The notes under the pieces are model-generated. The model was not told the DNA's origin and searched no databases. It worked only from the letters and a program-made list of their open reading frames with translations. 64,000 bases of DNA from Mariniphaga sp041686935 (GTDB taxonomy: Bacteria > Bacteroidota > Bacteroidia > Bacteroidales > Prolixibacteraceae), in NCBI GenBank assembly GCA_041686935.1, contig JAWLCW010000006.1, forward strand, positions 1 through 64,000, in the 5' to 3' direction. Positions within the stretch are counted from its first letter, which is position 1, and every line of letters begins with the position of its first letter. The position numbers were made by a program, and so were the translations under genes. Positions 1 through 8,746 of this stretch are shown piece after piece.

Positions 1-197
1 CGTCTATGGAATTCTATTGCATTCACACCCTTGAAATCTAATTCTTTTCTCATTCAGCAAAGGTAAATTTTTGGGATACCTATGCGCCTATACCTATAAT
101 TCATTTTAAAAATTAAATTAATACTTTTTTGTCTTTTATTTTAAATTTTTCGTAACTTTCTGAGTGATATTCTGGTATTAATTTAAATTCAAAAGGT
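1..197. other. AT-rich left-edge intergenic DNA
   Basis: No coding region with convincing features begins or ends here. An antisense open frame over 113-406 has no recognisable features and lies mostly under the CHRD gene. The DNA is AT-rich and probably carries the promoter of the gene at 198, but I could not pick a clear TAnnTTTG box. Confidence 0.5.
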
Positions 198-731
198 ATG
201 AAAAATTTTCTGTTTTTTATTGTTTCTGCGGGCTTTCTGATTTTTTCTTCCTGTAATTCTTTAACGGTTGAGGAAAATTTTGATGACGATTTGGCACTGA
301 AAAGTGCTAAAAAAGTGAAAACTTTTAAAGCACATTTAACTGGTGAACAGGAGGTTCCTGCTGCTAATACAAGAGCCACCGGCCAGGCCAATTTTAAACT
401 GAGCAAAGATGGTAGTGAACTTCAATTCAAATTGATTGTGGCAAACATTGAAAATGTGCGAATGGCGCATATTCACCTGGCACCAAGCGGTGTAAACGGG
501 CCCGTTGTTGTATGGTTATATCCTTCAGGTCCGCCGGCGGCTCTAATTGAAGGAAGAACCAATGGAATTCTGGCTGAGGGAGTGATTACTGAAAGTAGTC
601 TGGTTGGTCCGCTGTCCGGAGCATCTTTTGAGGATCTAATCAGTGCGCTGGAAGATGGGAATGCTTACGTAAATGTTCACACAAACGCTTATCCGGGAGG
701 TGAAATCCGGGGTCAGATTAGTGCAAATTGA
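198..731 (+). CDS. CHRD-domain lipoprotein
   Basis: A 177-residue exported protein of the CHRD (chordin-like) family. The N-terminus is a lipoprotein signal with Cys at about residue 19 in an FSSC lipobox. From about residue 42 it matches a CHRD domain: the opening strand reads LTGEQEVPA, the centre has MAHIHLAP, and the end has NVHTNAYPGGEIRGQI. Bacterial CHRD proteins are secreted or surface-anchored and have no established enzymatic role. It is monocistronic, followed directly by a strong terminator. The family call is firm from these motifs; the function is unknown. Confidence 0.9.
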   Translation: MKNFLFFIVSAGFLIFSSCNSLTVEENFDDDLALKSAKKVKTFKAHLTGEQEVPAANTRATGQANFKLSKDGSELQFKLIVANIENVRMAHIHLAPSGVNGPVVVWLYPSGPPAALIEGRTNGILAEGVITESSLVGPLSGASFEDLISALEDGNAYVNVHTNAYPGGEIRGQISAN

Positions 732-750
732 GTGAATCTAACTGATTTTT

Positions 751-798
751 GAAGGCTTTACAAATGAGAAAATTCTGTTGTAAAGCCTTCTTGCTTTT
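751..798 (+). terminator. Rho-independent terminator of the CHRD gene
   Basis: A perfect 13-bp stem (751-763 pairing with 778-790) with a 14-base loop is followed by a T-rich stretch. It lies 20 bases after the CHRD stop codon. Confidence 0.85.
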
Positions 799-861
799 AT
801 GTAAAATTGGATTTGAATTGTTGTAATAAATACATCCAAAGTTTTCCGGTTCAGAATTGTA

Positions 862-2403
862 TTATTCATTAGCAATGGCCATTCCCACCAAAACACAAAG
901 TTCAGCTACTTTTTTCATTTTGTCATACCGGATACGGTCTGCAGTATCGGTTACCCGGTGATAATCGGCGGTATAACCGGTGGAAAAATTCAGGATGGGC
1001 ACTTCATTCCGGTGAAAGTGGTAATGGTCGCTGGTATAAAAAAAAGAGTTGGGTAGAGAATAATCCGGCAACAACCCCAATTTTTCAAATACCGAATTTG
1101 TAATATTTTTCAGTTCTGGATTGTAATTATTTGCCAACACATAAAGTTCGTTGAAATTTTTTACCAGTTTGGGCGAACGGTTCCAAACCGAATCACGCGG
1201 TTCATAAACCCGGCCAACCATGTCGAGATTGATACAAGCAACAGTTTTATGAAGCGGAAAAACAGGATTTTTACTGTAAAATTCTGAGCCAATCAAACCC
1301 ACTTCTTCGGCTGTTACCCAGAGAAAAACAATACTTCGCCGGGGTTTTTCGGTCATTTCCGAAAATATCCTGGCCACCTCGAGCAGCGCAGCCGTACCCG
1401 ATGCATTATCATCAGCGCCGTTAAAAACCTCCCCGTTTTCGTTTACGCCAAGATGATCGTAATGAGCCATAAAAACCAAACACTCATCTTTCAATTGAGG
1501 ATCGGCACCTTCCACTATCCCAATTATATTTCGGGATTCAAGTGTTTCTATTATTCGGGTTGACTGAACCTGCACACTTCGGTTTTGTATAGTAAACGGA
1601 TTGGGTTTGTTTTCTTTTGAAATTCGTTTCAGTAAATTTTCCCATTTCCCTTTTCGGCCCAAAATGGCATCAGCTCCGGAAGGAGATATAATTACCAGGT
1701 TTGATTGATCCTTTTTCTTTTCTATTTCTAATGAAAACCGGGGTCTTTCTGCCCAATTCCAAATCTGACTAAATGTTTTTTTATCAGTATCCTGCGGGCT
1801 GGTTACCAAAAGAATTGCCTTTGCGCCGGCTTTAAAAATCTCATCCGTTTTTTTTCGTTCCTGCGGATTATTCCACTGTTGCGAAAAACCTTCCTTAAAA
1901 GATTCCGGAGTTCCGGCTGAAAAGATTACAATTTTATCTCTTAAATCCAGATCATGGTAATCGTTGTATCCGGTTACTTCGTCCTTCCATCCAAAACCAA
2001 TGAATGTAATTTCTCCCGAAAAATCAACTATTTCAGATTCCTGATTCAATACGGCAAGCTCGGTCAGGTGAGCCTTTTCTTTCTTTTTTTTATTGAAAAC
2101 CTTTATGAATGAATTGTTCTTATTTAAACGGTTAGCAAGCAGATTAAAGGTTTGAAAGTAACTTTCACCCGGAAAACCAAGTGCTAAATTTTCATTATAA
2201 TTTCTGATGTAGTCTGCTGCCATTTCAAGCCCGGAATTTTCAGTAAAATAACCTCTCCCCTGCAAACTGTCTGATGCAAGATAACTCACATGCTGCTCCA
2301 GATACTTTTCTGAAATATGAGGTATGGCATATTGTTGTGCAATTCCGGATTTAAAACAAGTAAGGAAAGCAATTACTAAAAACAGACATTTATTCAACTT
2401 CAT
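862..2403 (-). CDS. Secreted M28-family metallopeptidase
   Basis: An exported zinc aminopeptidase of family M28, 513 residues from the start at 2403. That start places a signal peptide (MKLNKCLFLVIAF) at the N-terminus; the open frame extends 13 codons further but that extension is charged. A region at about 125-260 resembles a protease-associated insert. The M28 metal ligands are visible: AHYDHLG (His314), GADDNASG (Asp331), TAEE (Glu366/Glu367), NLDMVG (Asp394) and a late DHYHFH. It is divergent from an M48 peptidase gene with about 77 bases between starts, so the two may share a regulatory region. Likely role is peptide degradation in the periplasm or outside the cell; the substrate is unknown. 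Confidence 0.9.
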   Translation of the reverse strand: MKLNKCLFLVIAFLTCFKSGIAQQYAIPHISEKYLEQHVSYLASDSLQGRGYFTENSGLEMAADYIRNYNENLALGFPGESYFQTFNLLANRLNKNNSFIKVFNKKKKEKAHLTELAVLNQESEIVDFSGEITFIGFGWKDEVTGYNDYHDLDLRDKIVIFSAGTPESFKEGFSQQWNNPQERKKTDEIFKAGAKAILLVTSPQDTDKKTFSQIWNWAERPRFSLEIEKKKDQSNLVIISPSGADAILGRKGKWENLLKRISKENKPNPFTIQNRSVQVQSTRIIETLESRNIIGIVEGADPQLKDECLVFMAHYDHLGVNENGEVFNGADDNASGTAALLEVARIFSEMTEKPRRSIVFLWVTAEEVGLIGSEFYSKNPVFPLHKTVACINLDMVGRVYEPRDSVWNRSPKLVKNFNELYVLANNYNPELKNITNSVFEKLGLLPDYSLPNSFFYTSDHYHFHRNEVPILNFSTGYTADYHRVTDTADRIRYDKMKKVAELCVLVGMAIANE

Positions 2404-2480
2404 TTCGTTTCTGAGAAAATAATTTCGATATTTAACATCCAAAAATGTTAAAAATAATCATTCAAATTAAAACAAAAGTT

Positions 2481-3953
2481 ATGAATATAAAATCAGCAAA
2501 AATCAAGACTAATTTTTTTGCTTTTTTGATTGTTGCCATGCTTATACCATCATGTGCGGTAAATCCGGTAACAGGCAAAAGACAGTTGATGCTGATGTCG
2601 GAAGCCCAGGAGATTGAAATGGGGAGGCAGTATGATCCCCAGGTCATTTCCACATTCGGGCAATATAAGGACGATCAGTTGCTTTCTTTTATTCAGGCCA
2701 AGGGTGATGAAATGGGAAAACTTTCTCACAGACCCAATCTTCAATATCACTTTCGAATTTTAGATACGCCGGTTATTAACGCTTTTGCAGTGCCGGGAGG
2801 TTATATTTATTTTACCCGCGGAATTCTGGCGCAGTTTAACAACGAAGCAGAACTAATGGGTGTTTTGGGTCATGAAATGGGGCACATTACAGCCCGCCAT
2901 ACTGTAAGCAACCAAAGTAAACAGCAATTGGGGCAATTAATACTCATTGGGGGAATGATTGCTTCGGAAGATTTCCGGGAAATGGCGGGTTATGCCCTGC
3001 AGGGGATGCAGTTGCTTTTTCTGAAATTCAGCCGCGACAATGAGCGGGAAGCTGACCGGCTGGGTGTGGAATACGCCTCGCGAATTGGTTACGACGGACA
3101 AAAAATGGCCGATTTTTTTAATGTGCTGAAAAAAATGAACATGGCCGACAGCCACGGTGGAATTCCTACCTTCCTTTCTACACACCCCGACCCGGGAGAT
3201 CGTTATAATTCGGTTACACGAGATGCTCAACAATGGAAAGACAGCCTGAACTTTTCCGAATGGCTTGTAAACGAAAACAGTTACCTGCAAATGATTGACG
3301 GTATGGTTTACGGAGAAGATCCGCGTCAGGGCTATGTGGATGGAAGTGTTTTTTATCATCCGGACATGAAATTCAGGTTTCCGGTTCCAACCGGCTGGAA
3401 ACTGGAAAATTCTCCTTTGCAGGTTCAAATGGCGCCTGATGATGGCCGCGCGTTAATGGTTTTTATGCTGGCCCGTCAAAAATCTGCTGCAGAAGCTGCG
3501 GAGGCTACATTAAAAGAACTGAACCTGACTGTGCTCGAATCGGGCCGAACAACTGTAAATGGCTTGCCAGCTGTTGCCACTGTTTCTCAGCAGGTTTCAC
3601 AAAATCAGCAAACCGGGCAGCAGCAAGCCATCAAGGTGTTATCGTATTTTATTGAATACGAAGGTGCAGTATATGTTTTTCACGGTGTTTCATCCGATAC
3701 TGATTTTAACACATTTACCAGGGCTTTTGAATCGACAATGGTCAATTTCAATCGTCTGACCGATTCTGCCAGACTAAATGTGAAACCAAAGAGAATCAGG
3801 GTGAGAAAGGTACAAAATACCGGTACTTTGGCCGATGTATTTCGTAACTTTGGAGTGCCGCAAAATCAGATAAACGAACTTGCTTTGCTAAATAACCTGG
3901 AATTATCGGATAGGGTTAATGCGGGAAAACTCATAAAGGTTATTGGTGAATAA
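2481..3953 (+). CDS. M48-family metalloprotease lipoprotein
   Basis: A 490-residue zinc metalloprotease of the M48 (BepA/YfgC-like) family. The start at 2481 gives a lipoprotein signal with Cys25 (IPSC); the frame opens 12 codons earlier without signal character. The zinc site is HEMGH at 131-135, with the third ligand in NEREAD near Glu190. A C-terminal part (about 435-490) looks LysM-like. In Gram-negative bacteria such proteins help quality control of outer-membrane proteins; that role is inferred here. lpxK follows closely downstream. Confidence 0.9.
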   Translation: MNIKSAKIKTNFFAFLIVAMLIPSCAVNPVTGKRQLMLMSEAQEIEMGRQYDPQVISTFGQYKDDQLLSFIQAKGDEMGKLSHRPNLQYHFRILDTPVINAFAVPGGYIYFTRGILAQFNNEAELMGVLGHEMGHITARHTVSNQSKQQLGQLILIGGMIASEDFREMAGYALQGMQLLFLKFSRDNEREADRLGVEYASRIGYDGQKMADFFNVLKKMNMADSHGGIPTFLSTHPDPGDRYNSVTRDAQQWKDSLNFSEWLVNENSYLQMIDGMVYGEDPRQGYVDGSVFYHPDMKFRFPVPTGWKLENSPLQVQMAPDDGRALMVFMLARQKSAAEAAEATLKELNLTVLESGRTTVNGLPAVATVSQQVSQNQQTGQQQAIKVLSYFIEYEGAVYVFHGVSSDTDFNTFTRAFESTMVNFNRLTDSARLNVKPKRIRVRKVQNTGTLADVFRNFGVPQNQINELALLNNLELSDRVNAGKLIKVIGE

Positions 3954-3984
3954 ACAGCGAGGGGTATTTTTAAAAATAAGTGGA

Positions 3985-5094
3985 ATGCTAAAAATCTTAC
4001 TCTACCCATTTTCATTTTTGTATGGAATTGCAGTTTATTTCCGCAATCGCTTTTACGATTGGAATTTTCTGAAATCAAAGGAATTCGATGTGCCTGTAAT
4101 TTCAATAGGAAACATTACGGTAGGCGGAACCGGAAAAACGCCTCATGTGGAGTATTTGATTGAGCTTTTAAAAAACAAATTTGAAGTTGCGACATTGAGC
4201 CGTGGTTACAAACGAAAAACCAGGGGATTTCTTTATGTTGAATCAGACTCTTCGGTTGCTGAAGCCGGCGATGAACCGCTTCAGATAAAAAGAAAATTTC
4301 CTGATGTTACCGTTTCGGTTTGCGAAAACCGGGTGAAAGGAGCCGAAAAACTGTTTGACAGTGAGAGAAAAAAATCGCCCGATGTAATTTTGCTTGACGA
4401 TGCCTTTCAGCACAGAAGAATAATTGCCGGAATTAATATTTTATTAATTGACTACAACCGGCCAATTAAAGAAGACATGCTCCTTCCGGCGGGCAGGCTT
4501 CGCGAAAGTGCCTCTCAAATGAAAAGGGCGAATATTATCATTTTTACAAAATGTCCGCCGGGCGAGGTAACCCCGATTATGCGCCGGATTCTTCAGAAAG
4601 AAGTTAAACTGAAACCTTACCAGGAACTTTTTTTTACTACGTTTGAATACGATAAAATCCAGCCAGTATTTTCAGGAGATGAGCTAAAAAAAGATTTCTA
4701 TTCAGAAAAGACACACGCAATACTTGTTGTAACAGGTATTGCACATCCCCGATTAATTCCTGAATATTTGAAATCTTTTTCACTGGAAATGGATATGGTT
4801 CAGTTTTCTGATCATCACAATTATTCAAAAGAAGATATCCGGCTAATACGGAACAGATTTGAAAAACTTAAAGCCCCGAATAAGATAATTGTTACCACAG
4901 AGAAAGATGCTGTTCGTTTTTTGGAGTTGAAAGATTTGGACGATCAGTTTAAAAATGCACTCTATTATTTACCATTTAAAGTGAAATTCCTCGACGAAGA
5001 GGGGAAAATGTTTAATAAAAAGATTTTGAATTATGTTGGAGAAAATAAAAGCAACCGCGAACTTCATCAAAGAAAGAATAAAAGCAACGCCTGA
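3985..5094 (+). CDS. lpxK: Tetraacyldisaccharide 4'-kinase
   Basis: LpxK phosphorylates the 4' position of the lipid A disaccharide precursor at the inner membrane. The protein is 369 residues from the ATG at 3985, with a hydrophobic N-terminal anchor (residues 1-20) and the LpxK P-loop GNITVGGTGKTP at 42-53. The frame can be read from a TTG at 3943, but that would overlap the previous gene and put charged residues before the anchor. The 3' end overlaps the next gene by 62 bases in another frame. Confidence 0.95.
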   Translation: MLKILLYPFSFLYGIAVYFRNRFYDWNFLKSKEFDVPVISIGNITVGGTGKTPHVEYLIELLKNKFEVATLSRGYKRKTRGFLYVESDSSVAEAGDEPLQIKRKFPDVTVSVCENRVKGAEKLFDSERKKSPDVILLDDAFQHRRIIAGINILLIDYNRPIKEDMLLPAGRLRESASQMKRANIIIFTKCPPGEVTPIMRRILQKEVKLKPYQELFFTTFEYDKIQPVFSGDELKKDFYSEKTHAILVVTGIAHPRLIPEYLKSFSLEMDMVQFSDHHNYSKEDIRLIRNRFEKLKAPNKIIVTTEKDAVRFLELKDLDDQFKNALYYLPFKVKFLDEEGKMFNKKILNYVGENKSNRELHQRKNKSNA

Positions 5095-5845
5095 AACGGG
5101 AATCATCCTTGGAACCGGTCTGGGCGGATTGGTGAAAGAAATTGAAATCATCGATTCCATACCCTACAACGAAATTCCCAATTTCCCGGTTTCAACGGTT
5201 GAGGGCCATGCCGGACGGTTAATTTACGGCAGACTCGGAAACAAAGAAGTGCTGGCTATGCAGGGCCGGTTTCACTATTACGAAGGTTACACCATGAAGG
5301 AAGTAACTTTTCCGGTGCGTGTAATGAAATATGCCGGCGTAAAACAGCTGTTTGTTTCCAATGCTTCCGGCGGACTTAATCCGGATTGGCATGTGGGCGA
5401 CATTGTGATTATTACCGATCACATCAACTTTTTCCCGGAACACCCGCTGCACGGGAAAAACATAAAAGAACTGGGGCCGCGGTTCCCCGACATGAGCAAA
5501 GTTTACGACGAGCGCCTGCGCAACAAAGCCAAACTGATTGCGCTGGAACACAACATTCCGGTGAAAGAAGGTATTTATATCGGAGTGCAGGGCCCCACGT
5601 TTGAAACGCCCGCCGAATACCGCATGTTCCGCATCCTCGGCGCCGATGTAATTGGCATGTCAACCGTGCCCGAGGTAATTGTAGCCCGCCATTCAGGACT
5701 GAAGGTTTTTGGCATTTCCATTATTACCGACAGCGGCGTACCCGGCGAGATTGTTGAAATTTCACACGAAGAGGTTCAGCAGGTGGCCATGAAAGCCGAG
5801 CCGAAAATGACAACGATAATGAAAAAACTCATTGAAAGCATTTGA
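5033..5845 (+). CDS. Purine nucleoside phosphorylase (trimeric PNP-I type)
   Basis: This enzyme splits purine nucleosides with phosphate into base and ribose-1-phosphate for purine salvage. It has 270 residues, the usual length for trimeric PNPs, with the phosphate loop GTGLGG near 27-32, MQGRFHYYEGY near 84, SNASGGLN near 115 and QGPTFETPAEYRM near 190. At the position of the base-binding Asn of 6-oxopurine-specific enzymes the sequence reads IITDSGV, with Asp. The start lies 62 bases inside lpxK, and the N-terminus (MLEKIKATANFIKERI) looks like a genuine PNP start, so the overlap appears real. Confidence 0.92.
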   Translation: MLEKIKATANFIKERIKATPETGIILGTGLGGLVKEIEIIDSIPYNEIPNFPVSTVEGHAGRLIYGRLGNKEVLAMQGRFHYYEGYTMKEVTFPVRVMKYAGVKQLFVSNASGGLNPDWHVGDIVIITDHINFFPEHPLHGKNIKELGPRFPDMSKVYDERLRNKAKLIALEHNIPVKEGIYIGVQGPTFETPAEYRMFRILGADVIGMSTVPEVIVARHSGLKVFGISIITDSGVPGEIVEISHEEVQQVAMKAEPKMTTIMKKLIESI

Positions 5846-5851
5846 GGGTTC

Positions 5852-5901
5852 ACCCTGTGAAATAATGCGAAGCATTAAATCGAAGATTTATTTCACTGGG
5901 T
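5852..5901. repeat. Cloverleaf-forming palindromic element
   Basis: Fifty bases with no unpaired base outside the loops. An outer 12-bp stem (5852-5863 with 5890-5901, one mismatch) encloses two 5-bp hairpins, 5864-5876 and 5877-5889, each with a GAA loop. It starts seven bases after the PNP stop and could act as a processing or termination structure. It resembles REP-type elements in design. Confidence 0.7.
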
Positions 5902-6065
5902 AAAGTTCAGAGTTCCGAGTTCAAGGTTCCGAGTTTTCCCGTGTGGGATGCCTGCGGCAAAAGTTTTAAGTTGAATGTTTATGTTGGAAGTTGAGAGTTT
6001 TGGTTTTTTCATGGATGCTATTATTCAGGCGAAGGCCAGGATTTTTAATAAATTAATCAGTGAAA
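5902..6065. other. Low-complexity intergenic DNA
   Basis: Contains short degenerate tandem units of the form AGTTC-AGAGTTCCG (about 5906-5940), a type of intergenic filler often seen in Bacteroidota. No gene is seen. A promoter for the SMP-30 gene is presumably here but I could not place it. Confidence 0.5.
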
Positions 6066-7010
6066 ATGAAAAATATTGTTTTGATTTTATATGCCGTGGT
6101 TTTATTGGCAAGTTGTTCAACCAAAAAAAAAACTAACGTGGAACTAGTGCTTGATACAAAATCAGATTTGGGCGAAGGAGCCATCTGGAACTACAAAACC
6201 GGTGAACTGATTTGGGTGGATATCACCGGAAAAATCCTTAATTTTTACAACCCGAAGTTGAAAAACAACAAGGAAATGCTCACCGGGCAAATGATTGGCA
6301 CCGTGGTTCCCGCCGAATCAGGGAAAATGATGGTGGCATTGGAAAACGGTTTTTACCAGCTCGATCCGGAAACCGGCGCTAAAAAACTCATTGCCAATCC
6401 GGAAGAGGATATTCCCGGAAACCGGTTCAACGATGGAAAGTGCGACCCTGCCGGACGGTTCTGGGCAGGTACCATGAGCACCACAGGAAAACGGCAGGCC
6501 GGCGCGCTTTACCGGCTCGATGCGGATGGCTCGGTGCACAAAATGATTGACAATGTGGGTACCTCAAACGGAATTGTGTGGTCGCCGGATCATACCAAAA
6601 TGTATTACATCGATACGCCAACCCGGAAGGTGATGGCATGGGATTACAACAACGAAACGGGCGAAATCAGTAATCCGAAACCGGCTATTGAAGTATCGGA
6701 AGAAATGGGCTACCCCGACGGAATGACCATCGATGCCGACGGTAACGTGTGGATTGCCTTGTGGAGTGGTTCGGCAGTGGGCTGCTGGAATCCCGAAACC
6801 GGCGAACTGCTGCGCACGATTGACGTACCGGCAAAAAATGTCACTTCTGTTGCTTTTGGCGACGACGACTTGGGAACGCTGTACATTACCACTGCCCGCA
6901 CCCGTACCAGTGAAGAGGAGCTCGAAAAATTTCCCCTTGCCGGCGGTGTGTTCAAAACCCGTCCCGGAGTGAAAGGTGTGGAGGCATTCTTCTTCAAAGG
7001 GGAGTTTTAA
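6066..7010 (+). CDS. SMP-30/gluconolactonase family lipoprotein
   Basis: A six-bladed beta-propeller lactonase of the SMP-30/gluconolactonase/LRE family, 314 residues. The N-terminal lipobox LLASC makes it a lipoprotein. Family residues are present: the metal-binding Glu in GEGAIW, NRFNDGKCDPAGRFWAGTM, NGIVWSPD with its Asn, and YPDGMTIDADGNVWIALW. The likely reaction is hydrolysis of a sugar lactone in the periplasm; the true substrate is unknown. A GTG lies two codons upstream of the chosen ATG. Confidence 0.88.
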   Translation: MKNIVLILYAVVLLASCSTKKKTNVELVLDTKSDLGEGAIWNYKTGELIWVDITGKILNFYNPKLKNNKEMLTGQMIGTVVPAESGKMMVALENGFYQLDPETGAKKLIANPEEDIPGNRFNDGKCDPAGRFWAGTMSTTGKRQAGALYRLDADGSVHKMIDNVGTSNGIVWSPDHTKMYYIDTPTRKVMAWDYNNETGEISNPKPAIEVSEEMGYPDGMTIDADGNVWIALWSGSAVGCWNPETGELLRTIDVPAKNVTSVAFGDDDLGTLYITTARTRTSEEELEKFPLAGGVFKTRPGVKGVEAFFFKGEF

Positions 7011-7023
7011 TGAAAAGTTTCCA

Positions 7024-7092
7024 CGCAAAGACGCCAGGACGCAAAAACTTCACAAAATCAAAGTTTTTCCTTTGCGTCTTCGCGCCTTTGCG
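7024..7092. repeat. Imperfect inverted repeat (CGCAAAG family)
   Basis: Two 22-base arms, 7024-7045 and 7071-7092, are imperfect reverse complements (about four mismatches) built from CGCAAAGACGC-type units. It may end transcription of the SMP-30 gene. A second element of the same kind lies at 52551-52600. Confidence 0.7.
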
Positions 7093-7115
7093 AGAGAATT
7101 AAATAACCGTTGAAA

Positions 7116-7146
7116 TTGAATCCAATTAAATTTTGAACTATCTTTG
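7116..7146 (+). promoter_or_regulatory. Promoter of mntA-hepT, predicting a near-leaderless mRNA
   Basis: The -7 box TATCTTTG at 7139-7146 is a perfect match to TAnnTTTG. A TTG at 7116-7118 sits 20 bases upstream as the -33 element. The predicted transcription start falls within a few bases of the ATG at 7151. Confidence 0.7.
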
Positions 7147-7150
7147 AATC

Positions 7151-7468
7151 ATGGTCATAAATGATTTAATAAGAAACAGGGATGGTTTTATAGACCTATG
7201 TCAAAGTCATCATGTGAAGCAAATTTATGCTTTTGGCTCATCAGTTTCCGGAGATTTCGATCCGGAGAAAAGCGATATTGATTTGCTTGTGGAAATTGAT
7301 GAACCTGACCCAATAGAAAGAGGTGAAAAAATTCTTTCACTCTGGGATAAACTTGAAGCATTTTTTAAACGGAAAGTTGATTTACTCACCAACCCCAATA
7401 TCAGAAATCCTTACCTGAGACAAAGTGTAAATGAATCAAAAGTTTTAATCTATGACGCTTCAATATAA
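7151..7468 (+). CDS. mntA: MntA-type minimal nucleotidyltransferase antitoxin
   Basis: A 105-residue minimal nucleotidyltransferase with the signature GSSVSGDFDPEKSDIDLLVE, where GS and the DxD metal-binding pair are set 11 residues apart. In studied MntA-HepT pairs the antitoxin adds AMP units to a tyrosine of the HepT RNase and so silences it. The next gene is a HepT homologue overlapping by 17 bases, so the pair is almost certainly a toxin-antitoxin module. Solitary function as another nucleotidyltransferase is unlikely given the partner. Confidence 0.88.
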   Translation: MVINDLIRNRDGFIDLCQSHHVKQIYAFGSSVSGDFDPEKSDIDLLVEIDEPDPIERGEKILSLWDKLEAFFKRKVDLLTNPNIRNPYLRQSVNESKVLIYDASI

Positions 7469-7787
7469 AAAATACCTGGACGATATTCTTTATGCGATCG
7501 AATTGATTGAGGAATTTATTTCCAATATCAATTCTTATTCTGAATATTCTGATGACAAAAAAACAAGCAGTGCAGTTGAGCGGCAATTGAGTATAATTGG
7601 AGAAGCCGTTAACAAATTTGACAAATCAAATCCTAACATAAATCTGAAGCATGTTTCACAAATTGTAGGGTTTAGAAACAGAATTATTCATGCTTATGAC
7701 AGTGTTGATGATTCTGTTGTTTGGGCGATTATAAAAAAACACATTCCAATCTTAAAGGAAGAGATTATTAATCTGTTGAATGAATGA
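7452..7787 (+). CDS. hepT: HepT-like (DUF86) ribonuclease toxin
   Basis: A 111-residue helical HEPN-fold protein. The RNase motif Rx4HxY is present as RNRIIHAY near residues 77-84; its Tyr is the residue modified by MntA in characterised systems. It overlaps mntA by 17 bases and its stop overlaps the start of the following dehydratase gene by four bases (ATGA), so it is probably translated coupled to both. The catalytic motif is intact, so the toxin looks functional. Confidence 0.88.
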   Translation: MTLQYKKYLDDILYAIELIEEFISNINSYSEYSDDKKTSSAVERQLSIIGEAVNKFDKSNPNINLKHVSQIVGFRNRIIHAYDSVDDSVVWAIIKKHIPILKEEIINLLNE

Positions 7788-8737
7788 AATTGAAGTTTTT
7801 ACCCGATTATTCCGACATTGAACAGGCCCACAAAACTATTCATGAATATGCGCACCGAACTCCTGTTCTGACATCATCAAGTATCAATAAAATAGTTGGG
7901 GCCGACTTACATTTCAAGTGCGAAAACTTTCAGAAAGTGGGGGCGTTTAAATTTCGCGGAGCGTGTAATGCGGTGTTTTCGCTGTCGCAGAAGGAGATGG
8001 AAATGGGCGTGGCTACCCATTCGTCGGGAAATCATGCGGCGGCGCTGGCACTGGCTGCCAAAATGCGTGGCATTCCGGCATACATTGTAATGCCCAAAAC
8101 ATCGCCCGAAATAAAAAAGAAAGCCGTAGCCGGTTACGGAGCGCAAATTACATTCTGCAAGCCAACTTTGCAGGCACGCGAAAGCACTTTAGCAGAAGTA
8201 GTCAAGGAAACCGGCGCTACCGAAATTCATCCGTACAACAACTTTTTTGTGATTGCCGGCCAGGGAACCGCTGCCAAAGAATTGATTGAAGATGCCGGCG
8301 AATTCGACATCATACTGGCTCCGGTGGGCGGCGGCGGGTTACTCAGCGGAACAGCCATTTCAACCAAAAAGTTGTTGCCAAACAGCAAAGTTATTGCTGC
8401 CGAACCAGCCGGCGCCGACGATGCATTCCGCTCATTTCGGGCCGGAAAACTGATTCCTTCGGTTAATCCCAAAACCATTGCCGACGGTCTGCTCACGTCG
8501 CTGGGCGAACGCAACTATGCTATTATTCTCGATAACGTGGACGACATTGTTACCGTTTCTGAAGAAAAAATTGTGGAAGCCATGCGCCTCATCTGGGAGC
8601 GGATGAAAATCATCATAGAGCCTTCTTCCGCTGTGCCGCTGGCTGCCATTCTCGAAAACAAAATCGATGTACAAAATAAAAAAGTGGGAATCATCCTATC
8701 GGGCGGCAATTTGGATTTGGGGAAGTTGCCGTTCTGA
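7784..8737 (+). CDS. Threonine/serine dehydratase-like PLP enzyme (fold type II)
   Basis: A 317-residue PLP enzyme of the threonine ammonia-lyase/serine racemase family. The PLP lysine is Lys56 in AFKFRGA, SSGNHA lies near 85, and the phosphate-binding loop GGGGLLSG near 175. There is no C-terminal regulatory domain, so it resembles catabolic threonine dehydratases or serine racemases rather than biosynthetic IlvA. It overlaps the toxin gene by four bases; whether it depends on the toxin-antitoxin promoter cannot be told. Confidence 0.88.
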   Translation: MKLKFLPDYSDIEQAHKTIHEYAHRTPVLTSSSINKIVGADLHFKCENFQKVGAFKFRGACNAVFSLSQKEMEMGVATHSSGNHAAALALAAKMRGIPAYIVMPKTSPEIKKKAVAGYGAQITFCKPTLQARESTLAEVVKETGATEIHPYNNFFVIAGQGTAAKELIEDAGEFDIILAPVGGGGLLSGTAISTKKLLPNSKVIAAEPAGADDAFRSFRAGKLIPSVNPKTIADGLLTSLGERNYAIILDNVDDIVTVSEEKIVEAMRLIWERMKIIIEPSSAVPLAAILENKIDVQNKKVGIILSGGNLDLGKLPF

Positions 8738-8746
8738 AGGATAGTT

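Noticed and set aside
113..406. 97-codon minus-strand frame at the left edge
   Set aside because: Lies across the CHRD signal peptide region and has no coding features.
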